NCBI GenBank assembly: GCA_934661135.1
Contig: CAKUJA010000014.1
Coordinates: forward strand, 1-27,788
Source of the DNA: an uncultured Oscillospiraceae bacterium
GTDB taxonomy: Bacteria > Bacillota > Clostridia > Oscillospirales > Oscillospiraceae
Reading direction: 5' to 3'
DNA: 27,788 nt
Positions 1 to 7,485 of this stretch are shown one piece after another (position 1 is the first letter of the stretch; each line of letters starts with the position of its first letter). The position numbers were made by a program, and so were the translations under genes. The notes beneath the pieces were generated by a model. That model was not told where the DNA came from, made no database searches, and saw only the letters and a program-made list of their open reading frames with translations.

Positions 1-733
1 TGTCGCCCGCGCGGGTGCCCATGGGGACGCCGGCCAGAGGGGAAAGACCCATGGAGGTATCCTGGCACTTGCCGTCGAGCACGGCGGACAGGGACGAGCC
101 GTTGCCGAGGTGACAGACGACAACGCGATGCGCGTTCTCAACGCCGCCTTCCAGCTCAATGCAGCGCTTGGAGACGAAGCGGTGGGACGTGCCGTGGAAG
201 CCGTAGCGACGGAGATGATCTTCGGTATAATACTTGGTGGGGATGGCATAGCGGTAAGCCTTCGGGGGCATGGTCATATGGAACGCGGTGTCGAACACGG
301 CGACCTGCGGCTTGCCCGGCATGGCCTTCTCGCAGGCTTCGATACCCATGAGGTTGGCGGGGTTGTGGAGCGGGCCGAGGGGGATGCACTCGCGGATGGT
401 CTCTTTGCAGGCATCGGTGACGATGCAGCTCTCGACAAATTTCTCGGCGCCATGGAGTACGCGGTGGCCGACAGCGTCGATCTCATCGACGGACTTGATG
501 ACACCATATTCCGGATCAACCAGAATGCTCATAACGGCTTCGATGGCTTCTTTGTGGGTAGGCATCGGGATGTCTTTTTCAAACTTTTTGCCCGTAGCGA
601 TGACCTTGTGGGTCAGGCGGCCGTCGAGCGCGATGCGCTCGCAAAGACCTTTTGCGGTGACGACGCCGGTATCGGGGTCCATGAGCTGATATTTCAGGCT
701 GGAGCTGCCGGCATTGATAACCAGAATGTTCAT
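1..733 (-). CDS. ackA: Acetate kinase, N-terminal 244 residues (3' end outside window)
   Basis: Acetate kinase transfers phosphate between acetyl phosphate and ADP, making ATP and acetate in the cytoplasm; this is the usual ATP-yielding last step of acetate fermentation. The reverse-strand reading from the ATG at 733 begins MNILVINAGSSSLKYQL, the family's N-terminal phosphate-binding motif. It is followed by GHRVLHGAEKF (conserved Arg near residue 91), FDTAFH, YGFHGTSH (catalytic His region) and HLGNGSS, and ends at the window edge in GTRAGD. The family is about 400 residues, so roughly 60% is visible. AGGAG lies about 9 nt before the start. The gene is divergent from tmcAL and has a good promoter of its own in the gap. 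Identification is secure; only the C-terminal part is unseen. Confidence 0.97.
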   Translation of the reverse strand, partial: MNILVINAGSSSLKYQLMDPDTGVVTAKGLCERIALDGRLTHKVIATGKKFEKDIPMPTHKEAIEAVMSILVDPEYGVIKSVDEIDAVGHRVLHGAEKFVESCIVTDACKETIRECIPLGPLHNPANLMGIEACEKAMPGKPQVAVFDTAFHMTMPPKAYRYAIPTKYYTEDHLRRYGFHGTSHRFVSKRCIELEGGVENAHRVVVCHLGNGSSLSAVLDGKCQDTSMGLSPLAGVPMGTRAGD

Positions 734-751
734 ATCCTCTTTACTCCTGTG

Positions 752-780
752 TTTCTTTTTTTCGTGGGGTGTGCTAAAAT
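752..780 (+). promoter_or_regulatory. Weak candidate promoter of tmcAL
   Basis: TAAAAT (775-780) is a fair -10 box, with TTTCTT 17 nt upstream as a poor -35 box. It faces tmcAL and back-to-back overlaps the ackA leader region. This is only a candidate; no better one is seen in the gap. Confidence 0.3.
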
Positions 781-793
781 CATTGCATCTGTA

Positions 794-822
794 ATCATAC
801 AACAAGGAAAGCGGAGAAACAA
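794..822 (-). promoter_or_regulatory. Probable sigma-A promoter of ackA
   Basis: On the minus strand there is TTGTTT (817-822), a 17-nt spacer and TATGAT (794-799). The transcript would start near 787 and give a leader of about 50 nt before the ackA ATG. It lies in the short divergent region shared with tmcAL. Confidence 0.6.
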
Positions 823-861
823 GTGCTTTTCGGGAAAATTTATCGATTGGAGGGAAAAAGA

Positions 862-2028
862 TTGCGGACAGCCGGCGTGATCTGTGAATATAATCCGTTC
901 CATCTCGGCCATGCGAAGCAGTTCGGCCAGCTCCGGGCGGCGCTGGGCGGGGAGACGGCCATTGTGTGCGCGATGAGCGGCAATTATGTGCAGCGCGGCG
1001 AAGCGGCGATCTTTGATAAGATGGTGCGCGCGGCTGCGGCGGTGGAGTGCGGGGCAAATCTGGTGGTGGAGCTGCCGGTGACGGGTGTGCTGCGCTCGGC
1101 GGAGGGTTTTGCGCGCTGCGGTGTGGACGTATTGGAAGCGCTGGGCGTGGAGACCTTGGCGTTTGGCTGCGAGGACGGGCAGACGGATGATTTCGTGGCT
1201 TTGGCGAAAGCGACGGTGACACCCGAATATGAATATGCGTTGCAGACCGCGCTGGCGGCGGGAACAACCTATGCGGCGGCGCGGGAGACAGCGACACAGG
1301 CGCTTGGATGGAACGCCGCGCTGATGAAAAAGCCGAACAATATTCTCGGACTGGAATATTGCCGGGCGCTGTCTGGCCGGAGAATGCGGCCGCTTGCGCT
1401 GCGGCGCGAGGGCGATTATCACGCGGCGCAGGCCGACGCGGAAAACCCGTCGGCAACGGCGGTACGCGCGCTGCTGATAAGCGGCGGCAACTGGCAGAAT
1501 TATGTACCGGAGCAGGTGCGGGCGCTCTACGCGGCGGCGCCGCGCTTTTCGATGCCGGCGGGACAGCGCGCGATGCTGGCGCGGCTGCGCGGGATGACGC
1601 GCGAGGACTGGGAACAGACGGCGCACGGCTCGGAGGGACTTTGGAGCCTGGCGTGGCGCGCGGCGCAGTGCTGCGGAACTTTACAAGAATTTGAAGCTAT
1701 GGTAAAATCAAGGAGATACCCGATGACGCGCGTGCGGCGGCTGCTGCTGTGTGCGTATCTTGGAATTTCGGAGCAGCGGCTTCGGCAGCCGATCCCCTAT
1801 GTGCGTCTGCTGGCAATGGATGGCGTGGGGCGGAAGATCGTGCGTACGGCGCGGGAGCTAGGATCGCTGCCGATCGTCAACGCAGGGCAGACGCCGCCGG
1901 ACGCGGACTATTTTGCGTTGGAGCAGCGCGCGGCAGGCCTTTATGGCCTGTTTTGTGAGGGAGAGACGCTTTTGCCGCCGATGCAGTTCCGGAAAGAACG
2001 GATCTGGCTGAAACAGGGAGGTATTTGA
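862..2028 (+). CDS. tmcAL: tRNA(Met) cytidine acetate ligase (YlbM family)
   Basis: TmcAL forms N4-acetylcytidine at the wobble C34 of elongator tRNA-Met using ATP and free acetate. The 388-residue product starts MRTAGVICEYNPFHLGH, the nucleotidyltransferase-type motif typical of YlbM/TmcAL. It continues with AMSGNYVQRGEAAIFDK near residues 38-54 and KKPNNILGLEYCRAL near 156-170, both family signatures. I chose the TTG at 862 because GGAGGG (849-854) sits 7 nt upstream and the family N-terminus starts there. A GTG at 823 in the same frame has no good ribosome binding site and would add 13 unrelated residues. It is divergent from ackA, whose product is made from or into acetate. The stop is 12 nt before the next lipoprotein gene, so the two are probably co-transcribed. 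Confidence 0.92.
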   Translation: MRTAGVICEYNPFHLGHAKQFGQLRAALGGETAIVCAMSGNYVQRGEAAIFDKMVRAAAAVECGANLVVELPVTGVLRSAEGFARCGVDVLEALGVETLAFGCEDGQTDDFVALAKATVTPEYEYALQTALAAGTTYAAARETATQALGWNAALMKKPNNILGLEYCRALSGRRMRPLALRREGDYHAAQADAENPSATAVRALLISGGNWQNYVPEQVRALYAAAPRFSMPAGQRAMLARLRGMTREDWEQTAHGSEGLWSLAWRAAQCCGTLQEFEAMVKSRRYPMTRVRRLLLCAYLGISEQRLRQPIPYVRLLAMDGVGRKIVRTARELGSLPIVNAGQTPPDADYFALEQRAAGLYGLFCEGETLLPPMQFRKERIWLKQGGI

Positions 2029-2040
2029 GGAGGAACGCGG

Positions 2041-3774
2041 ATGCGAAAAGGACGAGCATGGACGATTGCACTCATGTTGGCACTGGCGTTGAGCGGATGC
2101 GGTGCAGAGGAAAAGACCGACGCTGTGCAGCCGGAGCATATGAGCACCGGAGAGGAAACCGGCGCTGCGGCTGCGGATGCGCAGACGGATGAAAGCAATG
2201 CGGAAACGGAGCGGGAGCCGGAGGCAGAGACGCTGCCGGAGAGCTGCCGCCGCTGGTATGACGCGCGGGAGACCGGCGGCGCGGCAGAGCGGCTGGGCGA
2301 TGTGCCGCTGGCGGCACGCGCTGAAGAAGGCGTGAGCAATGAATTCGGTTACAGCTTTTGGACGCCGGACGGCCAGAATGCGGAGCTGGCACTGAACGCG
2401 GCGCAGGAGGGCGTGACGCTGGAGGAATTTTCCGGCGGCGGCGCAAAACAGAGCAGCTCCTACGGACAGATCGTCTGGAACGGCGAGGCCTACCATGCGC
2501 TGACCATCGATGCGGCGGACTGCGCCATTCCAAATCTGCGGCCAAATGGCAGGAGTCTGCTGCGGCTGAACATCACGGGGATCTGCACCGTGGATGGCGG
2601 CGGAGAAGAACTCGGGTGCTTTGCAGGATTTGACTGTGTGCTGCTCACCGGGAGCGGGGAGCTGCGAATCCAAAACAGTGCGGGACTGACGCCGGGCGGC
2701 GGAGATCTGCCGCTGCCGGGACTGATTGTGGATGGGGATGTGACGCTCACCGGCGGGATAGCTGCGCCGCAGCCGAACGAGGGGGGCGCGCTGGCGCTGG
2801 CACAGCTCGGAGGAACGGTGAAAACGGAGATGCTGCGCGGGAACGGCGGGGAACTGCTGCTCGCGGGCGGAACGCTGCTGGTACGGGATGTAAGGGAATT
2901 TACAGATTTGACGTTCCGGGACGGGACGGCACTGCTGGACTGGCTGGAAGGAGCAGAGCTGACGCTTGTACTCTCCGGCGGAGCGTGTTATCTGGCCGGG
3001 CCGCTCCCGGAAGGGACGACGGTTGAGAGCGGTGCAGGTGTGCTTGCCGCGCAGGATGTGTCCGCCGCAGACATCCGCGGCGATGCGGAGCGCGCACTCG
3101 GCGGCGAGGCGGCCGTGAGCCGGTATTTCCAGACGACATACAGCGAGGACTGGCTGAACACCGCTGACCGGAGCGGCATGATATGGGAGTCGCTGACACT
3201 GACGACGGCGGGCGGCGGATGGTTCGCGGGGACGCTCTCAATGGAGGACGCGGCAGCGGACGAGCTGCTGCCGTGGGGCGCGCTCTGGCTGCGGCTTGCA
3301 GGGGAAAATACGGTCTCCGGCGATGTGGGCGGCACGGGGCTGCTCATTGAGGGAGAAGGATCGCTCTCCGTCGGAGCGCTCAACCTCTGGGGGTGGGGCG
3401 GCATCCATCATCCGACGTTCACGCAGCGCGGCTCGTCGGTCATGACCGGCGAATTCAGTATGGGGAGCAACTCCGGCGAGACGGCTGCATTTGAGGTCTC
3501 GGGCGGCAGCTTCACCTGCACAGGCGAGACATGGATGCAGAATGCGGCGTTGGTGATTTCGGACGGCGAGGTACGCTTTGCGCAGCCGTGTAATCTGGAC
3601 GGCGGGAGCGTGACCGTCACCGGAGGGACGGTGTATTTGGAGCAGGGACTCTGGCTCGGCAGCGGGGACATCACGGTTACGGGCGGCGAGGTTGTCGTGC
3701 GGGGCGGGATGGACGGATTGATCGCGGAACATGGGACGGTATATGTAACCGGCGGAACGGTTCGCGAACCTTAG
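2041..3774 (+). CDS. Secreted lipoprotein with beta-helix-like repeats, unknown function
   Basis: The 577-residue product starts with a lipoprotein signal peptide: MRKGRAW, a hydrophobic stretch, then LSGC with the lipidated Cys at residue 20. An acidic linker rich in E, A and T runs to about residue 66. The rest is dominated by short Gly-rich beta strands with recurring patterns such as VTVTGGTVYLEQG, ITVTGGEVVVRGG and VYVTGGTVREP. This fits a right-handed beta-helix similar to the Cthe_2159-type carbohydrate-binding proteins; that link is inference from pattern, not a clear motif match. GAGGAGGAAC overlaps the tmcAL stop and sets the ATG at 2041. The TAG stop (3772-3774) is formed together with the end of an inserted repeat element. 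The flanking bases imply the same stop existed before insertion, so the protein is probably full length. Confidence 0.8.
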   Translation: MRKGRAWTIALMLALALSGCGAEEKTDAVQPEHMSTGEETGAAAADAQTDESNAETEREPEAETLPESCRRWYDARETGGAAERLGDVPLAARAEEGVSNEFGYSFWTPDGQNAELALNAAQEGVTLEEFSGGGAKQSSSYGQIVWNGEAYHALTIDAADCAIPNLRPNGRSLLRLNITGICTVDGGGEELGCFAGFDCVLLTGSGELRIQNSAGLTPGGGDLPLPGLIVDGDVTLTGGIAAPQPNEGGALALAQLGGTVKTEMLRGNGGELLLAGGTLLVRDVREFTDLTFRDGTALLDWLEGAELTLVLSGGACYLAGPLPEGTTVESGAGVLAAQDVSAADIRGDAERALGGEAAVSRYFQTTYSEDWLNTADRSGMIWESLTLTTAGGGWFAGTLSMEDAAADELLPWGALWLRLAGENTVSGDVGGTGLLIEGEGSLSVGALNLWGWGGIHHPTFTQRGSSVMTGEFSMGSNSGETAAFEVSGGSFTCTGETWMQNAALVISDGEVRFAQPCNLDGGSVTVTGGTVYLEQGLWLGSGDITVTGGEVVVRGGMDGLIAEHGTVYVTGGTVREP

Positions 3775-3935
3775 GGTGAAGCTGAAAGCTCCCAACGCAC
3801 CCGGACAGCGGGGCTTTTTGCGGTGCACCGCGCCATTTTTCCTTGAAATACGTCAGGATTCCTGCGAAAAAATGTCTTGCGCAACGCAAAAATCTCTCGC
3901 TGCCGGTCACATTGAGAGTCTTCAGATACACCCTA
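3772..3935 (+). mobile_element. MITE-like element, copy 1
   Basis: This 164-bp element begins TAGGGTGAAGCTGAAAG and ends CTTCAGATACACCCTA, i.e. GGGTG...CACCC inverted ends bounded by TA, consistent with a TA target duplication. It matches copy 2 (15353-15517) and copy 3 (24798-24960) in reverse complement. Its first TAG is the stop codon of the upstream lipoprotein gene. The interior has no transposase. A short frame stays open through it, but I consider this a by-product of the repeat sequence. The element behaves like a non-autonomous, IS630/mariner-type MITE; the family assignment is inference from the TA ends. Confidence 0.8.
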
Positions 3936-3965
3936 GGGCAAATTTGCGGTTTTTGAAAAAAACAC

Positions 3966-3994
3966 TTGCAAAATTAAAATGCCTGTGATACTAT
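3966..3994 (+). promoter_or_regulatory. Sigma-A promoter of rpmE
   Basis: TTGCAA (3966-3971), a 17-nt spacer and TACTAT (3989-3994) lie 30 bp after MITE copy 1. They give a leader of roughly 65 nt before the rpmE start. Confidence 0.75.
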
Positions 3995-4064
3995 ATCTAG
4001 GCGTTTGAACCAAGGGAAGGGCAGTCTGCCTTTTTACAGAAATCTGATGAGAGAGGTGAAATCC

Positions 4065-4265
4065 ATGAAGGAAGGTATCCATCCCAAGTACGAACAGACG
4101 ACTATCAGATGCGCGTGTGGTGCAGTTATTGAGACTGGTTCTACGAAAAAGGACATCAAGGTTGAAATTTGCTCCAAGTGTCACCCGTTCTACACCGGCA
4201 AGCAGAAGCTGGTTGACACCGGTGGACGTGTCGACCGTTTCAACAAGAAATACGGCCTGAAGTAA
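4065..4265 (+). CDS. rpmE: 50S ribosomal protein L31
   Basis: The 66-residue protein MKEGIHPKYEQTTIRCACG... is a typical zinc-containing L31. The CXC pair at residues 16/18 and the CXXC pair at 36/39 are the metal ligands of the C+ form, and the C-terminal part (TGKQKLVDTGGRVDRFNKKYG) is characteristic. It binds the large subunit near the central protuberance and helps bridge to the 30S. The start at 4065 is preceded by AGAGGTG at 8-9 nt. An upstream in-frame ATG at 4005 would add 20 residues not found in the family. It is monocistronic, with its own promoter and a strong terminator. Confidence 0.97.
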   Translation: MKEGIHPKYEQTTIRCACGAVIETGSTKKDIKVEICSKCHPFYTGKQKLVDTGGRVDRFNKKYGLK

Positions 4266-4272
4266 GAAGCAA

Positions 4273-4303
4273 GTCCGCACCGTGGATCGGTGCGGACTTT
4301 TTT
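4273..4303 (+). terminator. Intrinsic terminator of rpmE
   Basis: A perfect 10-bp stem, GTCCGCACCG / CGGTGCGGAC, with loop TGGAT is followed by TTTTTT. It starts 7 nt after the rpmE stop. Confidence 0.93.
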
Positions 4304-4347
4304 CATATTTGTCGAAAACTGTCAGCCGCGCCGATCTGCCGCCAGTG

Positions 4348-4373
4348 TGCGCCCGGCGGACGCCGAAGGGCGC
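4348..4373 (+). other. Stem-loop in the hflX leader
   Basis: TGCGCCC pairs with GGGCGCA, with a second nested pairing GGCG/CGCC inside. The hairpin ends just before the hflX ribosome binding site (GGAGGAG). There is no U tract, so it is not a terminator; it could affect mRNA stability or translation. No function can be assigned. Confidence 0.45.
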
Positions 4374-4387
4374 AATGGAGGAGAATC

Positions 4388-5650
4388 ATGGAACAAAATG
4401 CAAAGGTGATGCAGGAAAAGGCCGTATTGGTCGGCTTGAACTGCGATCTGTTTACCAAAGAGGAAGCCGCCACGGAAAAGACGATGGATGAGCTGGAGGC
4501 GCTGCTGGAGACGGCAGGCGGCATTTGCGAGGGAAAGCTTCTGCAAAACCGCCATGCGCCAGACCCGCATTCGTTCATCGGTGAGGGAAAGGCGGAGGAA
4601 GTACGCGAGTGGGTGCAGAACACCGGCGCGACGCTGGTGATCTTCGACAATGACCTGACGCCGTCGCAGGTGCGGGCACTGGAAACGCTGACAAAGGCGC
4701 ACGTGCTCGACCGGAGCGCGCTGATTCTCGACATTTTTGCCCAGCGCGCCAAGACGCGCGAGGGCAAGCTGCAGGTGGAGCTGGCGCAGTATCAGTATTA
4801 TCTGCCGCGGCTGACAACATGGAATGAGGAAATGGGACGTCTCGGCGGCGGCATCGGCACGCGCGGTCCCGGCGAGACGCAGCTCGAGACCGACAAGCGG
4901 CATATCCGCGCGCGGATTTCGAGACTGAAGGAGGAGCTGCGCGAGGTGCGCAAGGTGCGCGCGGTGCAGCGCGAGCGGCGCATCAAAAATGACATCCCGG
5001 TGATCTGCCTGGTGGGGTATACGAACGCGGGAAAATCGACGCTGCTGAACTATCTGACCGGCGCGGGAATCCCGGCGAACAACCGGCTGTTTGACACGCT
5101 GGATACGACATCGAGACAGCTTGTGGTGTCGGACACGTGCCAGGCGATTTTGTCGGACACGGTCGGCTTTATCGCCAAGCTGCCGCACCACCTGATCGAG
5201 GCGTTTGCCGCGACGCTGGAGGAATTGCAGTATGCCGATCTGATTCTGCACGTGATCGATGCGTCCGACCCGGAGCGGAACGACCACATCGAGGTGGCCA
5301 ACAGCCTGATTGCCAAGCTCTGCCGCGAGGGGACGCCGGTGATTGAATGCTACAACAAATCGGATGTGGCTGAGGATGAGCTGTTCCGCCGGAGAGACGG
5401 TGCGGTGGCCATTTCGGCCAAGACCGGCGAGGGCATCGACGAGCTGCTGCGGCTCATTGAGCAGACGCTCAGCCGCGGGAAGCACCATGTCAGGCTGCTG
5501 CTGCCGTACAGCGCGGCGGGACAGGTGGACGTGCTGCATCAGAAAGCAAAGGTGCTCTCGATCGAGTATGCGGCGGAGGGCGTTGCAGTGGACGCGATTG
5601 TCGACGAGACACTCTACGGCCGGCTGCGGGAGTATGTGGTGACGGAATGA
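4388..5650 (+). CDS. hflX: Ribosome-associated GTPase HflX
   Basis: HflX is a GTPase that binds 50S and 70S particles and splits stalled ribosomes. The 420-residue protein has the N-terminal HflX domain (residues ~1-190), including the Gly-rich signature GGGIGTRGPGETQLE near 153-167 and an Arg/Glu-rich helical linker. The GTPase domain follows: G1 GYTNAGKST at 210-218, G3 DTVGF at 257-261, G4 NKSD at 323-326, and a SAKTGEG G5-like motif. GGAGGAG lies 7 nt before the ATG. Its last 4 bases overlap the start of the YigZ-like gene (ATGA), so these two are translationally coupled. No convincing promoter was found between the rpmE terminator and the start. Confidence 0.96.
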   Translation: MEQNAKVMQEKAVLVGLNCDLFTKEEAATEKTMDELEALLETAGGICEGKLLQNRHAPDPHSFIGEGKAEEVREWVQNTGATLVIFDNDLTPSQVRALETLTKAHVLDRSALILDIFAQRAKTREGKLQVELAQYQYYLPRLTTWNEEMGRLGGGIGTRGPGETQLETDKRHIRARISRLKEELREVRKVRAVQRERRIKNDIPVICLVGYTNAGKSTLLNYLTGAGIPANNRLFDTLDTTSRQLVVSDTCQAILSDTVGFIAKLPHHLIEAFAATLEELQYADLILHVIDASDPERNDHIEVANSLIAKLCREGTPVIECYNKSDVAEDELFRRRDGAVAISAKTGEGIDELLRLIEQTLSRGKHHVRLLLPYSAAGQVDVLHQKAKVLSIEYAAEGVAVDAIVDETLYGRLREYVVTE

Positions 5651-6276
5651 CAGAATCCTATTTGACGCCGGCGGGCGATGGCTCGTCGGAGTACATCGAA
5701 AAGAAAAGCCGCTTTCTCGGGCGCGTGTTTGCCGTGGATTCGGAAGAAGCGGCGCGCACGTGCGTCGAAGCGGTGAAAAAGGAACACTATGACGCACGGC
5801 ACAACTGCTGGTGTTATATCCTGCGCGGCGGCGCGACGCGGTACAGCGACGACGGCGAGCCGCAGGGGACGGCCGGGCAGCCGATGCTGAACGTATTTGA
5901 GCGGGAGGGGATTGAAAACGTCTGCTGCGTGGTGACGCGGTATTTCGGCGGAATCCTGCTCGGGACGGGCGGGTTGGTGCGCGCGTATACGGCGGCGGCA
6001 AAGGATGCGCTGGCCGACGCGGGCGTCAACCAGATGAACCAGTGGGTCAGCCTGCGGGTGGCGTGCCCATACAACCTCTATGACCGGGTGCGGCTGGAGG
6101 CGGAAAAGCGGGGCGCGGTGATTGAGTCGACGGACTACGGAGCGGAGATCACGATGGCGCTGCTGCTGGCGGAGGACGCGGCGGACGGCTTTGCCGATGC
6201 GCTGCGGGAGCTGTCCGCCGGGCGGCTCGTGCCGGAGCGGACTGGCTCGATTTTCCGGGGCGTTTTGCGAAAATAG
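5647..6276 (+). CDS. yigZ: YigZ/IMPACT family protein
   Basis: The 209-residue protein belongs to the UPF0029/IMPACT family (YvyE in Bacillus). The N-terminal domain shows IEKKSRFLGRV, RYSDDGEPQGTAGQPML (near residues 60-76) and VTRYFGGILLGTGGLVRAY (near 97-115), all hallmark motifs. The C-terminal ~75 residues form the ferredoxin-like DUF1949 half. Its biochemical role in bacteria is not settled; a nucleic-acid or ribosome-linked role is suspected from the eukaryotic IMPACT relative, a translation regulator. It overlaps the hflX stop by 4 bp, which also hints at a link to translation. Identification of the family is secure; the function is not. Confidence 0.93.
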   Translation: MTESYLTPAGDGSSEYIEKKSRFLGRVFAVDSEEAARTCVEAVKKEHYDARHNCWCYILRGGATRYSDDGEPQGTAGQPMLNVFEREGIENVCCVVTRYFGGILLGTGGLVRAYTAAAKDALADAGVNQMNQWVSLRVACPYNLYDRVRLEAEKRGAVIESTDYGAEITMALLLAEDAADGFADALRELSAGRLVPERTGSIFRGVLRK

Positions 6277-6334
6277 GACGCGAAGTTCAAGAAAAATTCA
6301 CGGATTTATGCTATTCTGAAAACAGGTGATCGGG

Positions 6335-7339
6335 ATGACGATACGCGAACGCATGGAGCAGGAGGAATATGACGCGCTGGCACCGCACGCGCAGAAGGCT
6401 GCGGAGAGCCAGGGGCGGCTCTATCCGGAGGAGGACAACGATGTGCGCACCTGCTATCAGCGGGACGCCGACCGGATTTTGCACAGCAAGTCGTTCCGGC
6501 GGCTGATGCACAAGACGCAGGTGTTCCTCTCACCGGAGGGCGACCACTACCGCACGCGCATGACGCACACGCTGGAAGTGGCGCGGATTGCGCGCACGAT
6601 TTGCCGCGGACTGCGGCTCAATCAGGACTTGGCGGAAGCGGCGGCTTACGGCCATGACCTTGGCCACACACCGTTTGGCCATGCGGGAGAGGCGGCGCTG
6701 AGCGATATGCTGGGCAGACCGTTCCGCCACAACGAGCAATCGCTGCGCGTGGTGGATCAGCTCGAACGCGACGGGCGCGGACTGAATCTGACCTATGAGG
6801 TGCGGATGGGGATTCTCGGCCATACGGGGGAGTTTATTCCCGAGACGTGGGAGGGACAGATCGTCCGGGTATCCGACCGGATTGCTTACATCAACCACGA
6901 TATCGACGACGCGATGCGGGCGGGGATTCTGACCGAAAAGGATATTCCGCGCGACATTGCGATGGTTCTGGGACATTCTCATTCGGCGCGGATCAACACG
7001 CTGGTGGAGAACATGATCTACCACACACAGGAGAGCGGGGCGCTTGGCATGGAGCCGGAGGTCGTGGATGCAATGGATCGGCTGCGGACGTTTATGTTCC
7101 AAAACGTGTATACAAACCCGGTTGCCAAGGGCGAGGAATCGAAGGCGAAGGATATTATCCGGCGGCTGTTTGAGTATTACCGCAAACATCCGGAGAAGCT
7201 GCCGGCGGATTTTATTCCGCAGCTTGATTTCGATGGCATGGAGCGGATTGTCTGCGATTACATCGCGGGCATGACCGATAAATATGCAATTTATAAATAT
7301 TCGGAGATTTTTATTCCCACGGCGTGGCAGGTGCGCTAG
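6335..7339 (+). CDS. dgt: HD-domain dNTP triphosphohydrolase (dGTPase-like)
   Basis: Dgt-type enzymes cleave dNTPs to the deoxynucleoside and triphosphate and so control dNTP pools. The 334-residue protein carries FQRD-like CYQRDADRILHSKSFRRL, KTQVFLSPEGDHYRTRMTHTLEV (first His of the HD site) and AAAYGHDLGHTPFGHAGE (the HD pair and following His). A later SDRIAYINHDIDDA supplies the distal Asp. The size fits the shorter Firmicutes dGTPase-like group. I chose the ATG at 6335, with AGGTGAT 7 nt upstream; a GTG at 6327 lies inside that binding site. It follows yigZ by 58 bp and may belong to the same operon or use a weak promoter in that gap. Substrate preference cannot be read from sequence. 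Confidence 0.93.
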   Translation: MTIRERMEQEEYDALAPHAQKAAESQGRLYPEEDNDVRTCYQRDADRILHSKSFRRLMHKTQVFLSPEGDHYRTRMTHTLEVARIARTICRGLRLNQDLAEAAAYGHDLGHTPFGHAGEAALSDMLGRPFRHNEQSLRVVDQLERDGRGLNLTYEVRMGILGHTGEFIPETWEGQIVRVSDRIAYINHDIDDAMRAGILTEKDIPRDIAMVLGHSHSARINTLVENMIYHTQESGALGMEPEVVDAMDRLRTFMFQNVYTNPVAKGEESKAKDIIRRLFEYYRKHPEKLPADFIPQLDFDGMERIVCDYIAGMTDKYAIYKYSEIFIPTAWQVR

Positions 7340-7485
7340 ACGGTTCTGCCGTGCCCGGTGGAGGCAACGTCTGCATCGGCTTGCTTTTTTGAACTCGCGT
7401 TTCTCCTGATGAGAAAAATGGGGGCGTAAATTGGGCGAATAAAGCGGCGGTTATAAATCATGTCGATAGAAAGGAGGTTGCGGCG

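Noticed and set aside
3776..3988. Short open frame through MITE copy 1, with similar frames (residues like RCAAPFFLEIRQYSCEK) in copies 2 and 3.
   Set aside because: The resemblance comes from the repeat itself. There is no ribosome binding site, the frame runs out of the element into unrelated sequence, and copy 3 is frame-shifted near its end.
4322..6001. 559-codon open frame antisense to hflX and yigZ.
   Set aside because: It mirrors GC-rich codon bias of the real genes on the plus strand, has no family motifs and no good ribosome binding site.
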